A stretch of 64,000 bases of DNA from Jannaschia pagri (GTDB lineage: Bacteria > Pseudomonadota > Alphaproteobacteria > Rhodobacterales > Rhodobacteraceae): positions 124,001 to 188,000 of the forward strand of contig NZ_BPFH01000007.1 of assembly GCF_019655435.1 (NCBI RefSeq), read 5' to 3'. Positions 17,114 to 28,029 of this stretch are shown here, one piece after another (positions within the stretch are counted from its first letter, which is position 1; every line of letters begins with the position of its first letter). The notes beneath the pieces were generated by a model, which was not told the DNA's origin, ran no database searches, and saw only the letters and a list, made by a program, of their open reading frames with translations. Made by a program: the position numbers and the translations under genes.

Positions 17114-18238
17114 ATGATTTCCAGACGTGTCTTTTCGACCTCAATAGCGGCGGTCGCCTTGACCGGTTGCGCCGGGACCGGGCCCGCGACGTCCGTCGCG
17201 CCTGTGGCGCGATCCACTGATCCTGATCTGGTGCCGCGCACCACGCCCGGTTGGTCCGCCTGGGTTGACCGCTTCAAGGCCCGGGCTGGCGCCCAGGGGT
17301 TGCGTGCGGATGTGGTCGAGACGGCCTTTCGGGGGCAAGGCTTCGTCCCTGGTGTCATTGCTCGGGACCGCAATCAGACCGAATTCACTCGGTCATTTGA
17401 GGATTACTTGGCCATCGTCGCCTCCCCCAAACGGGTCGAGGCAGGGCGAGCGGCCTTTGCCGAGCAGCGGGGACGGCTGCGTGCCATCGAGGATCGCTAT
17501 GGCGTGCCGGCCCAGATCGTGGCCGCCATCTGGGGCGTCGAGAGCAACTTTGGCGCCCGGAGAGGGTCGATTCCGGTGATTTCGTCCACGTCCACCTTGG
17601 CCTTCGATGGGCGGCGCGGGGAGTTCTTTGAAAAGCAGCTGGTTGCGGCGCTCAAGATCCTCCAGACCGGCGACACCACGCCCCGCCAGCTTGTCGGCAG
17701 CTGGGCGGGCGCCATGGGACACACGCAGTTTATCCCGACCAGTTACCAAGCCTATGCGGTTGATTTTACCGGCGATGGCCGACGTGACATCTGGTCGGAC
17801 GATCCGTCCGACGCATTGGCCTCCACGGCGGCCTATTTGTCCCGGTCCGGTTGGCAAACCGGCGCCTCTTGGGCGGTAGAAGACGCGGGCGGCAACCTTC
17901 AGCCGGATGCCGGGGGACCGGTGTTCCGGACGGGGCCGAACTTCCGCGCGATCAAGCGCTACAACAATTCGGACAACTATGCGCTCGGCGTCGGATACCT
18001 GGCCGACCGGATCGCAGGTGGGGGTCCGCTGAGGCAGGAGTTCGGGCCAGACCGCTTTGGCCTCCGCCTGTCCCAACGGCAGGAGTTGCAGCGCAGGTTG
18101 ACCGCGGCTGGTTTTGACACCGATGGCGCCGATGGGGTCATCGGGCCCAAAAGTCGCGCGGCCATCGAGGCATACCAGCGGTCGCGCGGGTTGCCTGTCA
18201 CCGGCGATCCGTCGTTGGAGTTGCTGCGGAGCCTGTGA
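17114..18238 (+). CDS. Lytic murein transglycosylase (MltB type) with peptidoglycan-binding domain
   Basis: A 374-residue lipoprotein enzyme that cleaves peptidoglycan glycan strands to anhydromuropeptides. The signal ends in a lipobox-like VALTGC near residue 18. The soluble-lytic-type domain shows FVPGVIARDRNQTEF, the catalytic Glu in AAIWGVESNFGARRG, and GSWAGAMGHTQFIPTSYQ. A carboxy-terminal PG_binding_1 repeat ends in DGVIGPKSRAAIEAYQRSRGL. The ATG at 17114 puts the signal sequence at the terminus. It stands alone between the leucine operon and nuoA. Confidence 0.92.
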   Translation: MISRRVFSTSIAAVALTGCAGTGPATSVAPVARSTDPDLVPRTTPGWSAWVDRFKARAGAQGLRADVVETAFRGQGFVPGVIARDRNQTEFTRSFEDYLAIVASPKRVEAGRAAFAEQRGRLRAIEDRYGVPAQIVAAIWGVESNFGARRGSIPVISSTSTLAFDGRRGEFFEKQLVAALKILQTGDTTPRQLVGSWAGAMGHTQFIPTSYQAYAVDFTGDGRRDIWSDDPSDALASTAAYLSRSGWQTGASWAVEDAGGNLQPDAGGPVFRTGPNFRAIKRYNNSDNYALGVGYLADRIAGGGPLRQEFGPDRFGLRLSQRQELQRRLTAAGFDTDGADGVIGPKSRAAIEAYQRSRGLPVTGDPSLELLRSL

Positions 18239-18311
18239 CGTCCCGGGCCGTTGACGCCTGGACGGGCCAAGCCTAAAACCCGCCCAACGACCAACCCCGG
18301 AGAGCCGAGCC

Positions 18312-18677
18312 ATGTCCGACATGCTGATGGAATACCTGCCGATCCTGATCTTTCTCGGTGTGGCCATTGGCCTGGGTCTGGTGCTGATCCTGGCGGCGGT
18401 GGTGGTTGCCGTGCGCGCGCCGGACCCGGAAAAGGTGTCGGCCTATGAATGTGGCTTCAACGCCTTCGACGATGCGCGGATGAAGTTCGACGTGCGGTTC
18501 TACCTGGTTTCGATCCTGTTCATCATCTTCGATCTGGAAATTGCGTTCCTGTTCCCCTGGGCCGTCAGCTTTGCGGGTCTGTCGGACGCCGCGTTCTGGT
18601 CGATGATGGCATTCTTGGCCGTCCTGACGGTTGGTTTCGCTTACGAATGGAAAAAGGGCGCGTTGGAGTGGGAATAA
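18312..18677 (+). CDS. nuoA: NADH-quinone oxidoreductase subunit A
   Basis: A 121-residue complex I membrane subunit with three helices. The conserved loop after helix 1 contains [10 protein letters not shown], which includes the Cys close to the quinone site, followed by [27 protein letters not shown]. It is the first nuo gene but is cut off from nuoB by about 1.7 kb holding a divergent marR/metallo-hydrolase pair. A small hairpin TCCC-GCGA-GGGA follows the stop, so nuoA may form its own transcript. Confidence 0.96.
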   Translation: MSDMLMEYLPILIFLGVAIGLGLVLILAAVVVAVRAPDPEKVSAYECGFNAFDDARMKFDVRFYLVSILFIIFDLEIAFLFPWAVSFAGLSDAAFWSMMAFLAVLTVGFAYEWKKGALEWE

Positions 18678-18700
18678 CGTCCCGCGAGGGATCGCTCACT

Positions 18701-19186
18701 CTATTCGTCTGACCGGGGCGGAGGCGTAAAGACCATAGGCGGTTTCGCGTCCTCCAACTTGGCTCGGATCATGTCGGTCAGTTGCGACAGCGTTCGGGCC
18801 TGGTCTTCGTTGACATCCAAAGCCTGCCACGCGGCGTCAAAGACCTTTGAGGCCTCTGCCAAGACGGCTTCTCCGTAAGGCAGCAACGACAACAAGATCC
18901 GCCGCTCGTCCTCGGGGTCGCGCGTCCGCTCGATCAGGCCGAAGCTGCTCATCTTTTTGACCATCGGTGACAGGGTGTTGGGTTCGACACCCACATGCTG
19001 CGCGAGTTTGCCGAGGGGCATCGCGCCCCCTGCGTGCAACGCCTGCAGGGCGAGAAACTTTTGATAGGTAAATCCAGTCTCGCCAAACGAGGCCTGAAAG
19101 TAGCGGCCGAGCGCGTGATGCAAGGCATAGACATTCGCGACCAAAGCGCGGTCCGTGGTATCAGGTGGAGGTGTGTCACTGGCCAT
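18701..19186 (-). CDS. MarR-family transcriptional regulator
   Basis: A 161-residue winged-helix regulator. The DNA-binding core is PLGKLAQHVGVEPNTLSPMVKKMSSFGLIERTRDPEDERRILLSL, with the wing DPEDER typical of MarR/OhrR proteins. There is no cysteine, so an OhrR-like thiol switch is excluded. It is divergent from the metallo-hydrolase gene, with two palindromes in the 103-bp gap, and probably represses both itself and that gene. The pair lies inside the nuo cluster. Confidence 0.9.
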   Translation of the reverse strand: MASDTPPPDTTDRALVANVYALHHALGRYFQASFGETGFTYQKFLALQALHAGGAMPLGKLAQHVGVEPNTLSPMVKKMSSFGLIERTRDPEDERRILLSLLPYGEAVLAEASKVFDAAWQALDVNEDQARTLSQLTDMIRAKLEDAKPPMVFTPPPRSDE

Positions 19187-19241
19187 GGCGCTCCACGATA
19201 TGGTCGAGGTTTCGGAAAAGAAAGGCTTGACCCAATTTGTA

Positions 19242-19267
19242 TCGTATACGAATAGTTCGTATACGAA
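19242..19267. promoter_or_regulatory. Twin palindromic MarR operator
   Basis: TCGTATACGA (19242-19251) and TTCGTATACGAA (19256-19267) are both perfect palindromes with centres 15 bp apart, and together they form a longer symmetrical array around TAG. They sit between marR and the metallo-hydrolase gene, about 22 bp before the latter's start, and are AT-rich against the local background. Confidence 0.75.
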
Positions 19268-19289
19268 TTAAATTCAAAAGGAGATCCCC

Positions 19290-20240
19290 ATGACGATGCT
19301 GTCTCGACGTGCCTTTGGTCTTTCCCTTGCCGCCGGGGGCGTTGTCCTCGGCGCCGCTGCGACGCCCCTCTTTGCGCAGACGTCGACCGCTCTGCCGCCA
19401 GCCGTCGCGGGGGCGTCTTTGGGGGCTTATCGGATCACGGCCATTCTTGACGGGATCGTGCCCCTCGGGCGTCCGTTCTTCCAGGGTGGCGAAGAGGTTG
19501 ATGCTTTCCTCGCGAGCGAGGGGTTGGGGCCAGAGGCTTTGCCTGCGCCGATCTCGGCGTTTTTGCTGCAATCGGCGGACCGCACGATCTTGATCGATGC
19601 TGGTATGGGCGATGTCGAAGCCTTTGGGCCCGGCTTCGGTCGCTTGACCGCAGGTCTGGCGGCACTGGGTGTCGAGGCGTCTGACGTGGATACGGTTATC
19701 CTAACCCATGCTCACCCGGACCATCTGGGCGGTCTCGTCTTGGCGGGCGTTCCAGCCTTTCCAAACGCGGAGCTTGTGCTGAGCGAGGCTGAGTCGGCGT
19801 TTTGGACAGATGCCGCGATGCAGGCGGCGGCGCCCGCCGAGGCGCAGGGCCTGTTCCAATTGGCTGCGGGCACGCTGCAAGCCTACGGCACGCGGGTGAC
19901 CCTGGTGCAGGACGGCGCCGAGGTTGCGCCGGGCGTGACGCTCCATGTGTCGCCTGGCCATACGCCCGGTCACGGCATTCTGCTGATCGACGGCGGTGAC
20001 CGGCAGATGATGATGATCGCGGACACCGTCCATAGCGCGGACCTCCATACGGCTTTGCCGGAAACCGGGTTCGGTTTCGACGTGGACACGGCCCTCGCTA
20101 TCCAGTCTCGCCTGCGCCTGTTCGACGAAATCGCCAGCGATAAGATCCTGGTCACCGGCAGTCACCTGCATTTCCCTGGCTTCGGTCGCATCCTCCCGGC
20201 GGGGGATGCCTATCGTTTCGTCCCTGCAACGCTGGGTTAA
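19290..20240 (+). CDS. Tat-exported metallo-beta-lactamase-fold hydrolase
   Basis: A 316-residue MBL-fold protein. The N terminus LSRRAFGLSLAAGGVVLG has a twin-arginine-type signal ending near FAQ. Metal ligands appear in THAHPDHLGG (HxHxDH), in the His of SPGHTPGHG, in the Asp of IADTVHSAD, and in GSHLHFPGFG. It was probably captured together with its MarR regulator, which suggests inducible detoxification or lactonase/arylsulfatase-like activity, but the substrate cannot be told. An AAAAGGAG ribosome site precedes ATG 19290. Confidence 0.88.
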   Translation: MTMLSRRAFGLSLAAGGVVLGAAATPLFAQTSTALPPAVAGASLGAYRITAILDGIVPLGRPFFQGGEEVDAFLASEGLGPEALPAPISAFLLQSADRTILIDAGMGDVEAFGPGFGRLTAGLAALGVEASDVDTVILTHAHPDHLGGLVLAGVPAFPNAELVLSEAESAFWTDAAMQAAAPAEAQGLFQLAAGTLQAYGTRVTLVQDGAEVAPGVTLHVSPGHTPGHGILLIDGGDRQMMMIADTVHSADLHTALPETGFGFDVDTALAIQSRLRLFDEIASDKILVTGSHLHFPGFGRILPAGDAYRFVPATLG

Positions 20241-21525
<1,285 letters not shown>

Positions 21526-21529
<4 letters not shown>

Positions 21530-21612
21530 CGGCCCTCGTGAACGGATGCGTGCTCGCTTTGTTTGGGCCATTCTATGTCGTGCCCGCGCTCTGGCGCCAC
21601 GCAACCCGATGA
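21526..21612 (+). CDS. Possible 28-residue single-helix membrane peptide
   Basis: A GTG overlapping the nuoC stop (GTGA) opens a 28-codon frame encoding a hydrophobic peptide, with [18 protein letters not shown] as the likely membrane span and a basic end. The overlap geometry is the same as for many true gene joints in this cluster. The length is too short for confidence, and conservation in related nuo clusters would decide it. Confidence 0.35.
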
Positions 21613-21624
21613 CCGGAGCCTGAG

Positions 21625-22053
21625 ATGGCCGAGACACTGACCGGACGCTGTCTCTGCGGGGCCTGCACCTTCACGGCGCAGGAAGGACCGCAGGGCGCAG
21701 GCGTGTGCCATTGCGGCATGTGCCGGAATTGGTCCGGTGGCATCTTCCTATCGGTCGATTGCGGGACTTCGGTGGAATTTGCCGAAGGATCGCCCGTCGG
21801 ATCCTACAAAGGCAGCGCCTGGGGCGAGCGCATCTTTTGCAAAGACTGTGGATCATCTTTGCTCTGGCAAACCCAGGACGGCGCGAACCAACATGTGTCG
21901 ATCCAGTGTTTTGAAGATCCGTCGCGGTTTGACTTGGGCATCGAATTGTTCATCGACCGCAAGCCAGCCAATTACGCCCTGATGGGTGAGAGACAGACGA
22001 TGACGGAGGCCCAGGTCTTCGCAATGTTCGCTCCTGAAGGAGAAGCCAAATGA
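21625..22053 (+). CDS. GFA-family (Mss4-like) zinc protein
   Basis: A 142-residue protein of the glutathione-dependent formaldehyde-activating enzyme (GFA/CENP-V) family. Zinc ligands are clear: CLCGAC at the N terminus, [11 protein letters not shown] in the middle and [10 protein letters not shown] after it. Family members are named for one enzyme whose activity is disputed, so a formaldehyde role is not implied. It lies between nuoC and nuoD and overlaps the nuoD start (ATGATG/TGA), so it is transcribed with complex I. Confidence 0.85.
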   Translation: MAETLTGRCLCGACTFTAQEGPQGAGVCHCGMCRNWSGGIFLSVDCGTSVEFAEGSPVGSYKGSAWGERIFCKDCGSSLLWQTQDGANQHVSIQCFEDPSRFDLGIELFIDRKPANYALMGERQTMTEAQVFAMFAPEGEAK

Positions 22054-23282
22054 TGGATGGTGACCTGAGCCCACGCGGCTACGAAGATGCTCTGACCGGT
22101 GAGCAGAAGATCCGTAACTTCAACATCAATTTCGGGCCCCAGCACCCGGCGGCCCACGGCGTGTTGCGCCTGGTGCTGGAGTTGGACGGCGAGATCGTGG
22201 AACGCTGCGACCCGCATATCGGTCTGCTGCACCGTGGCACCGAAAAGCTGATGGAGAGCCGGACGTACCTTCAGAACCTGCCGTATCTGGACCGGTTGGA
22301 TTACGTCAGCCCCATGAACCAGGAACACGCCTGGTGTTTGGCGATTGAGCGCCTGACCGGGACCGAGGTGCCCCGGCGCGCCCAGTTGGTCCGCGTGCTA
22401 TACTCGGAAATTGGCCGTATCCTGAGCCATATCCTCAACATCACGACCCAAGCCATGGACGTGGGTGCGCTGACGCCACCCCTGTGGGGCTTTGAGGAAC
22501 GCGAAAAGCTTATGGTCTTCTACGAGCGGGCCTGCGGTGCGCGCTTGCATGCGGCGTACTTCCGCCCCGGTGGCGTCCACCAAGATCTGCCGCCGGACCT
22601 GATCGACGACATCGAGGCCTGGTGCGAGGATTTCCCTCGGGTCATGGCCGATATCGATGGCCTGCTGACCGAAAATCGGATCTTTAAGCAGCGGAACGTG
22701 AACATTGCGGTGGTCTCCGAGGAGGAGATCATGGAATGGGGCTTCTCTGGCGTGATGGCGCGCGGGTCTGGCCTGGCCTGGGATCTGCGCCGCGCCCAGC
22801 CCTATGAATGCTACGACGAGTTCGACTTCCTGATCCCCACGGGCAAGAACGGCGATTGCTATGATCGCTACTTGGTTCGCATGGAAGAGATGCGCCAGTC
22901 GGTCTCGATCATGAAGCAGGCGATTGCCAAGCTGCGGGAGCCGGAAGGTCAGGGCGATGTTCTGGCCCGTGGTAAGCTAACACCGCCCAAGCGGGGCGAT
23001 ATGAAGACCTCGATGGAGAGCCTGATCCATCACTTCAAGCTTTATACCGAAGGGTTCCACGTTCCCGCCGGTGAGGTCTACGCCGCTGTCGAGGCGCCCA
23101 AAGGTGAGTTTGGCGTCTACATGGTGTCGGATGGCACGAACAAACCCTACCGCGCCAAGCTGCGCGCGCCTGGGTACCTGCATCTGCAAGCCATGGACCA
23201 TATCGCCAAGGGCCACCAACTGGCCGACGTCGCTGCGATCATCGGGACCCTGGACGTGGTGTTTGGAGAAATCGACCGATAG
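22050..23282 (+). CDS. nuoD: NADH-quinone oxidoreductase subunit D
   Basis: The 49-kDa quinone-site subunit, 410 residues. Signatures are [55 protein letters not shown] and the C-terminal DVVFGEIDR. The His of PQHPAAHG and the Tyr in the YLDRLDYV segment lie in the quinone pocket in known structures. Start at 22050, with GAAGGAGAAG upstream; a second ATG follows directly at 22053. Confidence 0.97.
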   Translation: MMDGDLSPRGYEDALTGEQKIRNFNINFGPQHPAAHGVLRLVLELDGEIVERCDPHIGLLHRGTEKLMESRTYLQNLPYLDRLDYVSPMNQEHAWCLAIERLTGTEVPRRAQLVRVLYSEIGRILSHILNITTQAMDVGALTPPLWGFEEREKLMVFYERACGARLHAAYFRPGGVHQDLPPDLIDDIEAWCEDFPRVMADIDGLLTENRIFKQRNVNIAVVSEEEIMEWGFSGVMARGSGLAWDLRRAQPYECYDEFDFLIPTGKNGDCYDRYLVRMEEMRQSVSIMKQAIAKLREPEGQGDVLARGKLTPPKRGDMKTSMESLIHHFKLYTEGFHVPAGEVYAAVEAPKGEFGVYMVSDGTNKPYRAKLRAPGYLHLQAMDHIAKGHQLADVAAIIGTLDVVFGEIDR

Positions 23283-23408
23283 GCGGTTCCTCGGAATGGT
23301 TCGAGTACCGGTCCGATCCCGTGATAGGCTATACCGGCGCCGCCCTTGCGCCTGGCCTAACGCGTTGGGGCCGTCGTCCCCGCTTCTACGAACCGTAGGG
23401 CACACGGG

Positions 23409-23621
23409 ATGACGGGCGGTTCACCTGAGGCGGTGGTGTCCTTTGCCTGGGCGCTTTACATAATCACTCCGCTGGCTGTGGTGCTGTTTCTCACCACGTT
23501 CTTGGTGAACCTTTATCAGGCGGCCGACCGGTCGTGGTTCATGCGCTTTTGTCATGTGGCCCAATGGCCATCCTTTGGGTTGGTGCTGGTCTGCGTAGTG
23601 CTCACGGCCCGATACTTCTGA
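23409..23621 (+). CDS. Small two-helix membrane protein in the nuo cluster
   Basis: A 70-residue protein with two membrane spans (VSFAWALYIITPLAVVLFLT and PSFGLVLVCVVLTARYF) joined by a polar loop with VNLYQAADRSWFM. I do not recognise the family. It lies between nuoD and nuoE in a region with 126 bp before and 80 bp after it that show no other gene. Possibly a complex I assembly or accessory peptide, by location only. Confidence 0.6.
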   Translation: MTGGSPEAVVSFAWALYIITPLAVVLFLTTFLVNLYQAADRSWFMRFCHVAQWPSFGLVLVCVVLTARYF

Positions 23622-23701
23622 GGCCCTGCGACGCGGGTGACCTTTCCCATCGGCTGCGTGTCGTCTAAAGACGGCCCTGCCAGACCAGACGCGAGGATGA
23701 G

Positions 23702-24928
23702 ATGCTCCGCCGCCTCCACAAAGACCAACCCGAAAGCTTTGCCTTCACGCCCGCCAACCAGGCTTGGGCCGAGGCGCAGATCACCAAGTATCCAGAGGGG
23801 CGTCAGGCCAGTGCCGTGATCCCTCTGCTGTGGCGCGCGCAGGAGCAGGAGGGCTGGTTGACCCGCCCCGCGATGGAACATGTCGCTGAAATGCTCGGCA
23901 TGGCCTACATCCGCGTGCTTGAGGTCGCGACCTTCTATTTCATGTTCCAGCTGCAGCCCGTGGGCAGCGTCGCGCATATTCAGATTTGCGGCACGACCTC
24001 CTGCATGATTTGTGGGGCCGAAGATCTGGTCGCGGTTTGCAAGGACAAGATCGCCAAGCGCGCCCATGAGATCAGCGAGGATGGCAAGCTGAGCTGGGAA
24101 GAGGTCGAATGCTTGGGCGCTTGTGCCAACGCGCCCATGGCTCAGATTGGCAAGGATTATTACGAAGATCTAACTGCCGAGCGGTTCAGCGAGATGCTCG
24201 ACGAATTCCGCGCCGGTGAGGTGCCTGTACCTGGGCCGCAGAATGGCCGCTACACGTCGGAGCCTTTGGGCGGCGCGACGTCTTTGACCGATCATGCGGC
24301 TCAGCCCGATCACTCGCAAAACGCATCCGTCGCGCTCGCCACGGGCATTGGTGACACGGTGAAGCGGATCGACGGCACCGAGGTGCCCTTGCGGGCGCCG
24401 TGGCAAGGTGCCGATGCCGCCGATGCCAATCCCGTCGCTGCTGAGCGGGATCCGTTGTTGCCGCCTTCGGGACCCGATGGAAACCAAGCTGGCAGGGTCG
24501 CTGGCGACGATCCAGCGCCGCGGGACCGAGGCGACGCCAGCGACGGCGTGGCCAACGTGCGTGGATCGGACGCAGAGGCCATTGGCACCCCCGAAGAGGG
24601 GACCGTTGCACCCGACGAATCAGCAGCGACGCCCAGTGAGGCCGACCGACCCGCTGCGTTGGAGGCTGCGCGCGACGGCGAAGCCGACGATTTGAAGCGG
24701 ATTAAGGGCATCGGTCCAAAGCTGGAAAAGCTCTGTAACACCATGGGCTTCTTTCACTTTGATCAGATCGCAGCCTGGACAGATCGCGAAATCGCCTGGG
24801 TCGATGCGAACCTGGAAGGCTTCAAGGGACGCGTGACGCGTGACGAATGGGTCAAACAGGCTACACTGCTTTCAGAGGGAGGAGAAACGGAGTTCTCCGC
24901 CCGCGTGAAGAAGGGGGATGTCTACTGA
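23702..24928 (+). CDS. nuoE: NADH-quinone oxidoreductase subunit E with long C-terminal extension
   Basis: The first ~200 residues are the 24-kDa thioredoxin-fold subunit holding the [2Fe-2S] cluster N1a, with ligands in [14 protein letters not shown] and [12 protein letters not shown]. The protein is 408 residues, nearly twice the usual length. After NuoE comes a low-complexity Asp/Ala/Pro linker (about 200-328). The 80-residue C-terminal domain (329-408) begins [17 protein letters not shown] and contains HFDQIAAWT and [15 protein letters not shown], a helix-hairpin-helix type module. The same domain ends the neighbouring protein at 61 of 80 identical positions. Confidence 0.93.
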   Translation: MLRRLHKDQPESFAFTPANQAWAEAQITKYPEGRQASAVIPLLWRAQEQEGWLTRPAMEHVAEMLGMAYIRVLEVATFYFMFQLQPVGSVAHIQICGTTSCMICGAEDLVAVCKDKIAKRAHEISEDGKLSWEEVECLGACANAPMAQIGKDYYEDLTAERFSEMLDEFRAGEVPVPGPQNGRYTSEPLGGATSLTDHAAQPDHSQNASVALATGIGDTVKRIDGTEVPLRAPWQGADAADANPVAAERDPLLPPSGPDGNQAGRVAGDDPAPRDRGDASDGVANVRGSDAEAIGTPEEGTVAPDESAATPSEADRPAALEAARDGEADDLKRIKGIGPKLEKLCNTMGFFHFDQIAAWTDREIAWVDANLEGFKGRVTRDEWVKQATLLSEGGETEFSARVKKGDVY

Positions 24929-24963
24929 CGTTCAGCGCCCCCTGACCTTGGGGAGTTGACGTT

Positions 24964-25896
24964 ATGGACAAGAAAATTCAGTCAATCGGGCCGATGGAGA
25001 GCGCGGCAACGATTTTTGTCGTGGCCGGCATGGCTGGTGTCGCGTCATTCGCGCTTTTGATGCTGATCGGTGGCTGGACGTTCCTTCAGGCATTTTTCGG
25101 CGGGTTTGTGGTCTTTGTGCTCCTGCTGATCCTGTTGATGCTGACCGTGGGCAGGGCGGTTCCCAGCGAGGCGTCCACGGGTACGAAGATGGCGCCGCCT
25201 CAGCCCGGGCCGGTTGGGGCAGAGGTGGACCTAACCAAGTTGCGCCCGCGTGATGTGAACGGCGCCTCCCCCACGCGGGACAGCATCGAACCCATGCAGG
25301 TCTCGGACACGTCGTCGGGCCCGCGTTTTGCGGGTGCGGATGAACGTTCGGCCACGGTGGGTCTTGTCGGAGCCGGTGCCACGACCCGCAGCGCCGAGCC
25401 TGCGCCTATGGCCGCGCCTGTTGAGCCTATTCCGCCAGTCGAGACAGTCGCCCCCGCTGCCGCGCCGGCCGTGGCAGAGCCAGCGGTGGAGGCCGCACCG
25501 GAGCCCGCCGCACCCGAACCTGCTGCACCGGAACCGACGCCTGTGGCGGAGACACCAGCGCCCACGCCAGAGCCTGCACCCGCCGCAGCAGCGGCGCCAC
25601 AGGAAGCCGGAACGAAACCCCAGGCCTTGGATGGCCCGCGTGAGGGCGGAGCGGACGACCTGAAGCGGATCAAGGGCATCGGGCCGAAGCTGGAAAAGCT
25701 GTGTCACTCGCTCGGCTTCTATCACTTCGACCAGATCGCCGCTTGGACCGCTGACGAGGTGGCCTGGGTCGATCAAAACCTGGAAGGGTTCAAGGGGCGC
25801 GTGACGCGCGATGCCTGGGTGGCGCAGGCCACTCAACTGGCCTCCGGGGAAGAGACCGACTTCTCCAAGAAAGTCGACAAGGGCGGCGTCTACTGA
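24964..25896 (+). CDS. Membrane-anchored protein with the NuoE-type C-terminal helix-hairpin-helix domain
   Basis: A 310-residue protein in three parts. Two N-terminal membrane helices span about residues 14-62 (ATIFVVAGMAGVASFALLML and FGGFVVFVLLLILLMLTVG). A Pro/Ala/Glu-rich linker follows (about 70-225). An 80-residue C-terminal domain (231-310) begins [17 protein letters not shown] and is 76% identical to the end of NuoE. Related domains occur, from memory, at the end of some alphaproteobacterial ribosomal L21 proteins. The anchor plus shared domain suggests it tethers or mimics the NuoE tail at the membrane; this is inference. Confidence 0.8.
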   Translation: MDKKIQSIGPMESAATIFVVAGMAGVASFALLMLIGGWTFLQAFFGGFVVFVLLLILLMLTVGRAVPSEASTGTKMAPPQPGPVGAEVDLTKLRPRDVNGASPTRDSIEPMQVSDTSSGPRFAGADERSATVGLVGAGATTRSAEPAPMAAPVEPIPPVETVAPAAAPAVAEPAVEAAPEPAAPEPAAPEPTPVAETPAPTPEPAPAAAAAPQEAGTKPQALDGPREGGADDLKRIKGIGPKLEKLCHSLGFYHFDQIAAWTADEVAWVDQNLEGFKGRVTRDAWVAQATQLASGEETDFSKKVDKGGVY

Positions 25897-25966
25897 CCCC
25901 CAGGTGATCTAAGGCGCGCGCCGCTCCTTGACGGGGCGGCGCGCGACCTATTGAAGGGGCCTCGGA

Positions 25967-26194
25967 ATGACCGAACCGACCCCACATGACCGGCAAATCG
26001 CCAGGATCCAGCGCAATGCGGCGTTGGTGATTCTTGGAACGTTTGCCGTGTGGTTGCCCGCCCAGGGTTTGGCCGCTTGGCTTGATTTGCCCGTGCGGCT
26101 GATGGGGTTGCTCGATTTGGTCGCATTGGCGGCGCTGGCCTGGGCGCTGATATTGTTGTGGCGCGTCCGGCGGATGCGACGCAAAGAGGAGTGA
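25967..26194 (+). CDS. Small membrane protein, DUF5337-like
   Basis: A 75-residue protein with two hydrophobic helices ([21 protein letters not shown] and [18 protein letters not shown]) and a basic C terminus ([10 protein letters not shown]). Size, topology and place just before nuoF match the DUF5337 proteins of Rhodobacterales nuo clusters as I remember them. Role unknown, presumably connected with complex I. Confidence 0.7.
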   Translation: MTEPTPHDRQIARIQRNAALVILGTFAVWLPAQGLAAWLDLPVRLMGLLDLVALAALAWALILLWRVRRMRRKEE

Positions 26195-26198
26195 CAGC

Positions 26199-27491
26199 AT
26201 GCTGCAAGATCGCGACCGGATCTTTACCAATATCTATGGGATGCATGACAGATCCCTGCGCGGCGCCCAGGCGCGCGGCCATTGGGACGGTACAAAAGAC
26301 CTGATTGGCCTTGGTCGGGATAAGATTGTCGAGATCATGAAGGCATCTGGCTTGCGCGGTCGCGGCGGTGCAGGCTTTCCCACCGGTCTGAAGTGGTCGT
26401 TCATGCCCAAGGAAAGCGACGGTCGTCCGGCCTACCTAGTCATCAACGCCGATGAGTCGGAGCCTGGGACCTGCAAAGATCGGGAGATTATGCGCCATGA
26501 TCCCCATACCTTGATCGAAGGCGCGCTGATTGCGTCCTTCGCCATGGGGGCCCATGCCTGCTACATCTATATTCGCGGCGAATACATCCGCGAGAAAGAA
26601 GCGCTCCAGAACGCAATCGACGAAGCCTACGACGCTGGTTTGCTCGGGAAGAACGCCGCCAAGTCGGGGTGGGATTTTGACCTGTACCTGCACCATGGGG
26701 CGGGCGCCTATATCTGCGGCGAAGAGACCGCGCTGATTGAAAGCCTCGAAGGCAAAAAGGGCATGCCCCGGATGAAGCCGCCGTTCCCAGCGGGCGCGGG
26801 GCTTTATGGCTGCCCGACGACGGTGAATAACGTGGAATCCATCGCCGTGGTGCCAACGATCTTGCGTCGTGGGGCCGAATGGTTCGCGGGCTTCGGGCGT
26901 CCGAACAACGCGGGCACGAAGCTGTTTGCTATCTCGGGCCACGTGAACCGGCCCTGTGTCGTCGAAGAGGAAATGTCGATCTCCTTTGAAGAGTTGATCG
27001 AGACCCATTGCGGCGGGATCCGGGGTGGATGGGACAACCTTAAGGCGGTGATTCCCGGTGGCTCCTCGGTGCCGATGATCCCAGGCAAGGACATGCGCGA
27101 CGCGATCATGGACTTCGACTATCTGCGGGAGCAGAGATCAGGCCTGGGCACGGCAGCAGTGATCGTCATGGACAATTCCACCGACATCATCAAAGCGATC
27201 TGGCGTCTGTCCGCGTTCTACAAGCACGAGAGCTGTGGCCAATGCACGCCGTGCCGTGAAGGCACAGGCTGGATGATGCGCGTGATGGATCGCCTTGTGA
27301 AAGGCGAGGCGGAGGTCGAAGAAATCGACATGCTGCTCGACGTCACCAAACAAGTCGAAGGGCATACCATCTGCGCCCTTGGCGATGCGGCGGCTTGGCC
27401 CATCCAGGGCTTGATCCGGCATTTCCGCGACGAAATCGAAGATCGGATCAAGCATAAGCGCGGCATCAGACCGGCGGTTGCGGCCGAGTGA
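26199..27491 (+). CDS. nuoF: NADH-quinone oxidoreductase subunit F
   Basis: The 51-kDa NADH-binding subunit with FMN and [4Fe-4S] cluster N3, 430 residues. The FMN/NADH loop [19 protein letters not shown], the [22 protein letters not shown] stretch and the cluster motif [16 protein letters not shown] are all present, with the fourth Cys in [13 protein letters not shown]. It starts five bases after DUF5337 and overlaps the following exported-protein gene by 4 bp. Confidence 0.97.
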   Translation: MLQDRDRIFTNIYGMHDRSLRGAQARGHWDGTKDLIGLGRDKIVEIMKASGLRGRGGAGFPTGLKWSFMPKESDGRPAYLVINADESEPGTCKDREIMRHDPHTLIEGALIASFAMGAHACYIYIRGEYIREKEALQNAIDEAYDAGLLGKNAAKSGWDFDLYLHHGAGAYICGEETALIESLEGKKGMPRMKPPFPAGAGLYGCPTTVNNVESIAVVPTILRRGAEWFAGFGRPNNAGTKLFAISGHVNRPCVVEEEMSISFEELIETHCGGIRGGWDNLKAVIPGGSSVPMIPGKDMRDAIMDFDYLREQRSGLGTAAVIVMDNSTDIIKAIWRLSAFYKHESCGQCTPCREGTGWMMRVMDRLVKGEAEVEEIDMLLDVTKQVEGHTICALGDAAAWPIQGLIRHFRDEIEDRIKHKRGIRPAVAAE

Positions 27492-27943
27492 TCCGGATTG
27501 CATCGGTTTGCATCCTCCTCACACTGGTAGGCTGCAACGCGTCGAACTTCTCTGACGCGGCAACGCGCGAACCTGGTGCGCCACGGACGGCAAGACCGTC
27601 GGCGGACCTTCTGGAACGGTCCTATGTCATCCTGCGCGATGTGGCTTTTGCCAAGGCCATCGCGAATGACTGCCCGCGCTATCGCCTGAACACTGCGCAA
27701 GAGCGCCAGACCGAGGAACGGATTCGCGTCATGGGGCGAGCGGAAGAGGTGCCCGCCCAAAACCTGAGATCGGGCCTGCATAATTTCCGTCTGTCCGAGC
27801 GCGCAAGGATCCAGCGGGATATGATCAACTGGATCGAAACCCGCGATGTCGTGCTGACCGACCCGGCAACTCTCTGTGCTGCGGGTGACGTTGAGCGAGC
27901 AGAAGGCACTCTGGTCGGGGCCCACCTGATCCCGAGGGGCTGA
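27488..27943 (+). CDS. Lipoprotein, DUF5333-like
   Basis: A 151-residue protein with a lipobox-type signal (LLTLVGC near residue 16). The mature part has the layout of DUF5333: a helix [25 protein letters not shown] with a Cys, a long charged helix, and a closing segment [19 protein letters not shown] with a second Cys. Similarity is by pattern only. It overlaps the nuoF stop by 4 bp and is the first of three such proteins between nuoF and nuoG. Confidence 0.6.
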   Translation: MIRIASVCILLTLVGCNASNFSDAATREPGAPRTARPSADLLERSYVILRDVAFAKAIANDCPRYRLNTAQERQTEERIRVMGRAEEVPAQNLRSGLHNFRLSERARIQRDMINWIETRDVVLTDPATLCAAGDVERAEGTLVGAHLIPRG

Positions 27944-28029
27944 CAGGGATGGCCGCCGACGCGCGCTGAGATTGCATCCCGGGAACCAGCCTCTATGGTC
28001 GCAGCAACTTTAGCAGGCCGGACCCACAG

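Noticed and set aside
18701-20240. Recently mobile element between nuoA and nuoB
   Set aside because: No inverted repeats, target duplication, integrase or transposase are visible. Only the gene order suggests insertion.
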